DNA of 5,322 bases from Intrasporangiaceae bacterium (GTDB lineage Bacteria; Actinomycetota; Actinomycetes; Actinomycetales; Dermatophilaceae), in assembly GCA_012518475.1 (NCBI GenBank), contig JAAYSB010000370.1:1-5322 (forward strand), given 5' to 3'. Shown one piece after another: positions 5,212 through 5,322 of this stretch (position 1 is its first letter; every line of letters starts with the position of its first letter). Under the pieces are notes generated by a model. The model had not been told where the DNA came from. It was given only the letters and a program-made list of their open reading frames with translations, and did not search any database. Both the position numbers and the translations under genes were made by a program.

Positions 5212-5262
5212 CTCTCGTGGGTGGAGCTGGGGTCACGAGAGCGACCTCAGTTCCACCCACGA
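5212..5262 (+). terminator. Large stem-loop between convergent genes, possible terminator or palindromic repeat
   Basis: Bases 5215-5234 pair with 5243-5262 over 20 bp around an 8-nt loop (ACGAGAGC). In RNA copied from the plus strand the only two imperfect positions are G-U wobbles (5226 with 5251, and 5230 with 5247). In minus-strand RNA both would be A-C mismatches. A second, mutually exclusive stem is possible: CTCTCGTG at 5212-5219 with CACGAGAG at 5234-5241. The element lies 116 bp past the stress-protein stop and 16 bp past the probable leftward gene. No T-run follows on either strand, so a classical factor-independent terminator is not shown. A bidirectional terminator, an RNA-stabilising hairpin or a dispersed REP-like element are all possible. 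Confidence 0.65.
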
Positions 5263-5278
5263 CCGCGGGCAGCGGCGG

Positions 5279-5322
5279 TCAGTCGCCGCGGAAGGACGCG
5301 AGGACCTGCGGCAGCTCGGGGA
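5279..5322 (-). CDS. Probable 3' end of a leftward gene entering from the right edge
   Basis: On the minus strand the last 44 bases read as 13 codons ending in TGA at 5281-5279, giving PELPQVLASFRGD. All 13 sense codons end in G or C, as in the real genes of this window. The large stem-loop begins 16 bp past the stop, as expected downstream of a gene. The piece is too short to name a family, and it could be chance in GC-rich DNA. Confidence 0.45.
   Translation of the reverse strand, partial: PELPQVLASFRGD

Overview
The window comes from a GC-rich bacterium, almost certainly an actinomycete (Actinomycetota). Third codon positions are nearly all G or C. The protein set fits: a poxvirus-type topoisomerase IB, a tandem-domain universal stress protein, and a lipoprotein with GerMN and Gmad2 domains. 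Two genes (the MarR regulator and the topoisomerase) have no Shine-Dalgarno sequence but carry a TANNNT -10 box placed so that transcription would begin at the ATG, which is common in actinomycetes. No genus can be assigned from the sequence. There are no rRNA, tRNA, CRISPR or transposase genes.

Layout, left to right. A CHAP-domain cell-wall hydrolase gene runs leftward off the window (1-579, minus). A 335-bp divergent spacer holds a short AT-richer island and two small inverted repeats. An unrecognised 229-residue protein (915-1604, plus) is followed after 5 bp by a MarR-family regulator (1610-2053, plus). The probable operator and -10 box of that regulator overlap the end of the upstream gene. 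The regulator converges on topoisomerase IB (2066-3064, minus), with only 12 bp between the stop codons. Topoisomerase IB is divergent from a GerMN/Gmad2 lipoprotein gene (3185-4168, plus), followed by a two-domain universal stress protein (4260-5099, plus). The last part is non-coding: a C-rich tract that could form a G-quadruplex on the minus strand, then a 20-bp stem-loop, then what looks like the 3' end of a leftward gene entering from the right edge.

The genes do not form one pathway. The unknown gene and the MarR regulator could share transcription. Topoisomerase IB, the lipoprotein and the stress protein look like independent chromosomal genes. I see no convincing new multi-gene system. 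The least ordinary elements are the stem-loop and G-rich tract near the right edge, the operator of the regulator with half-sites one helical turn apart, and the tetrapeptide repeat at the N-terminus of the CHAP protein, which has no signal peptide.
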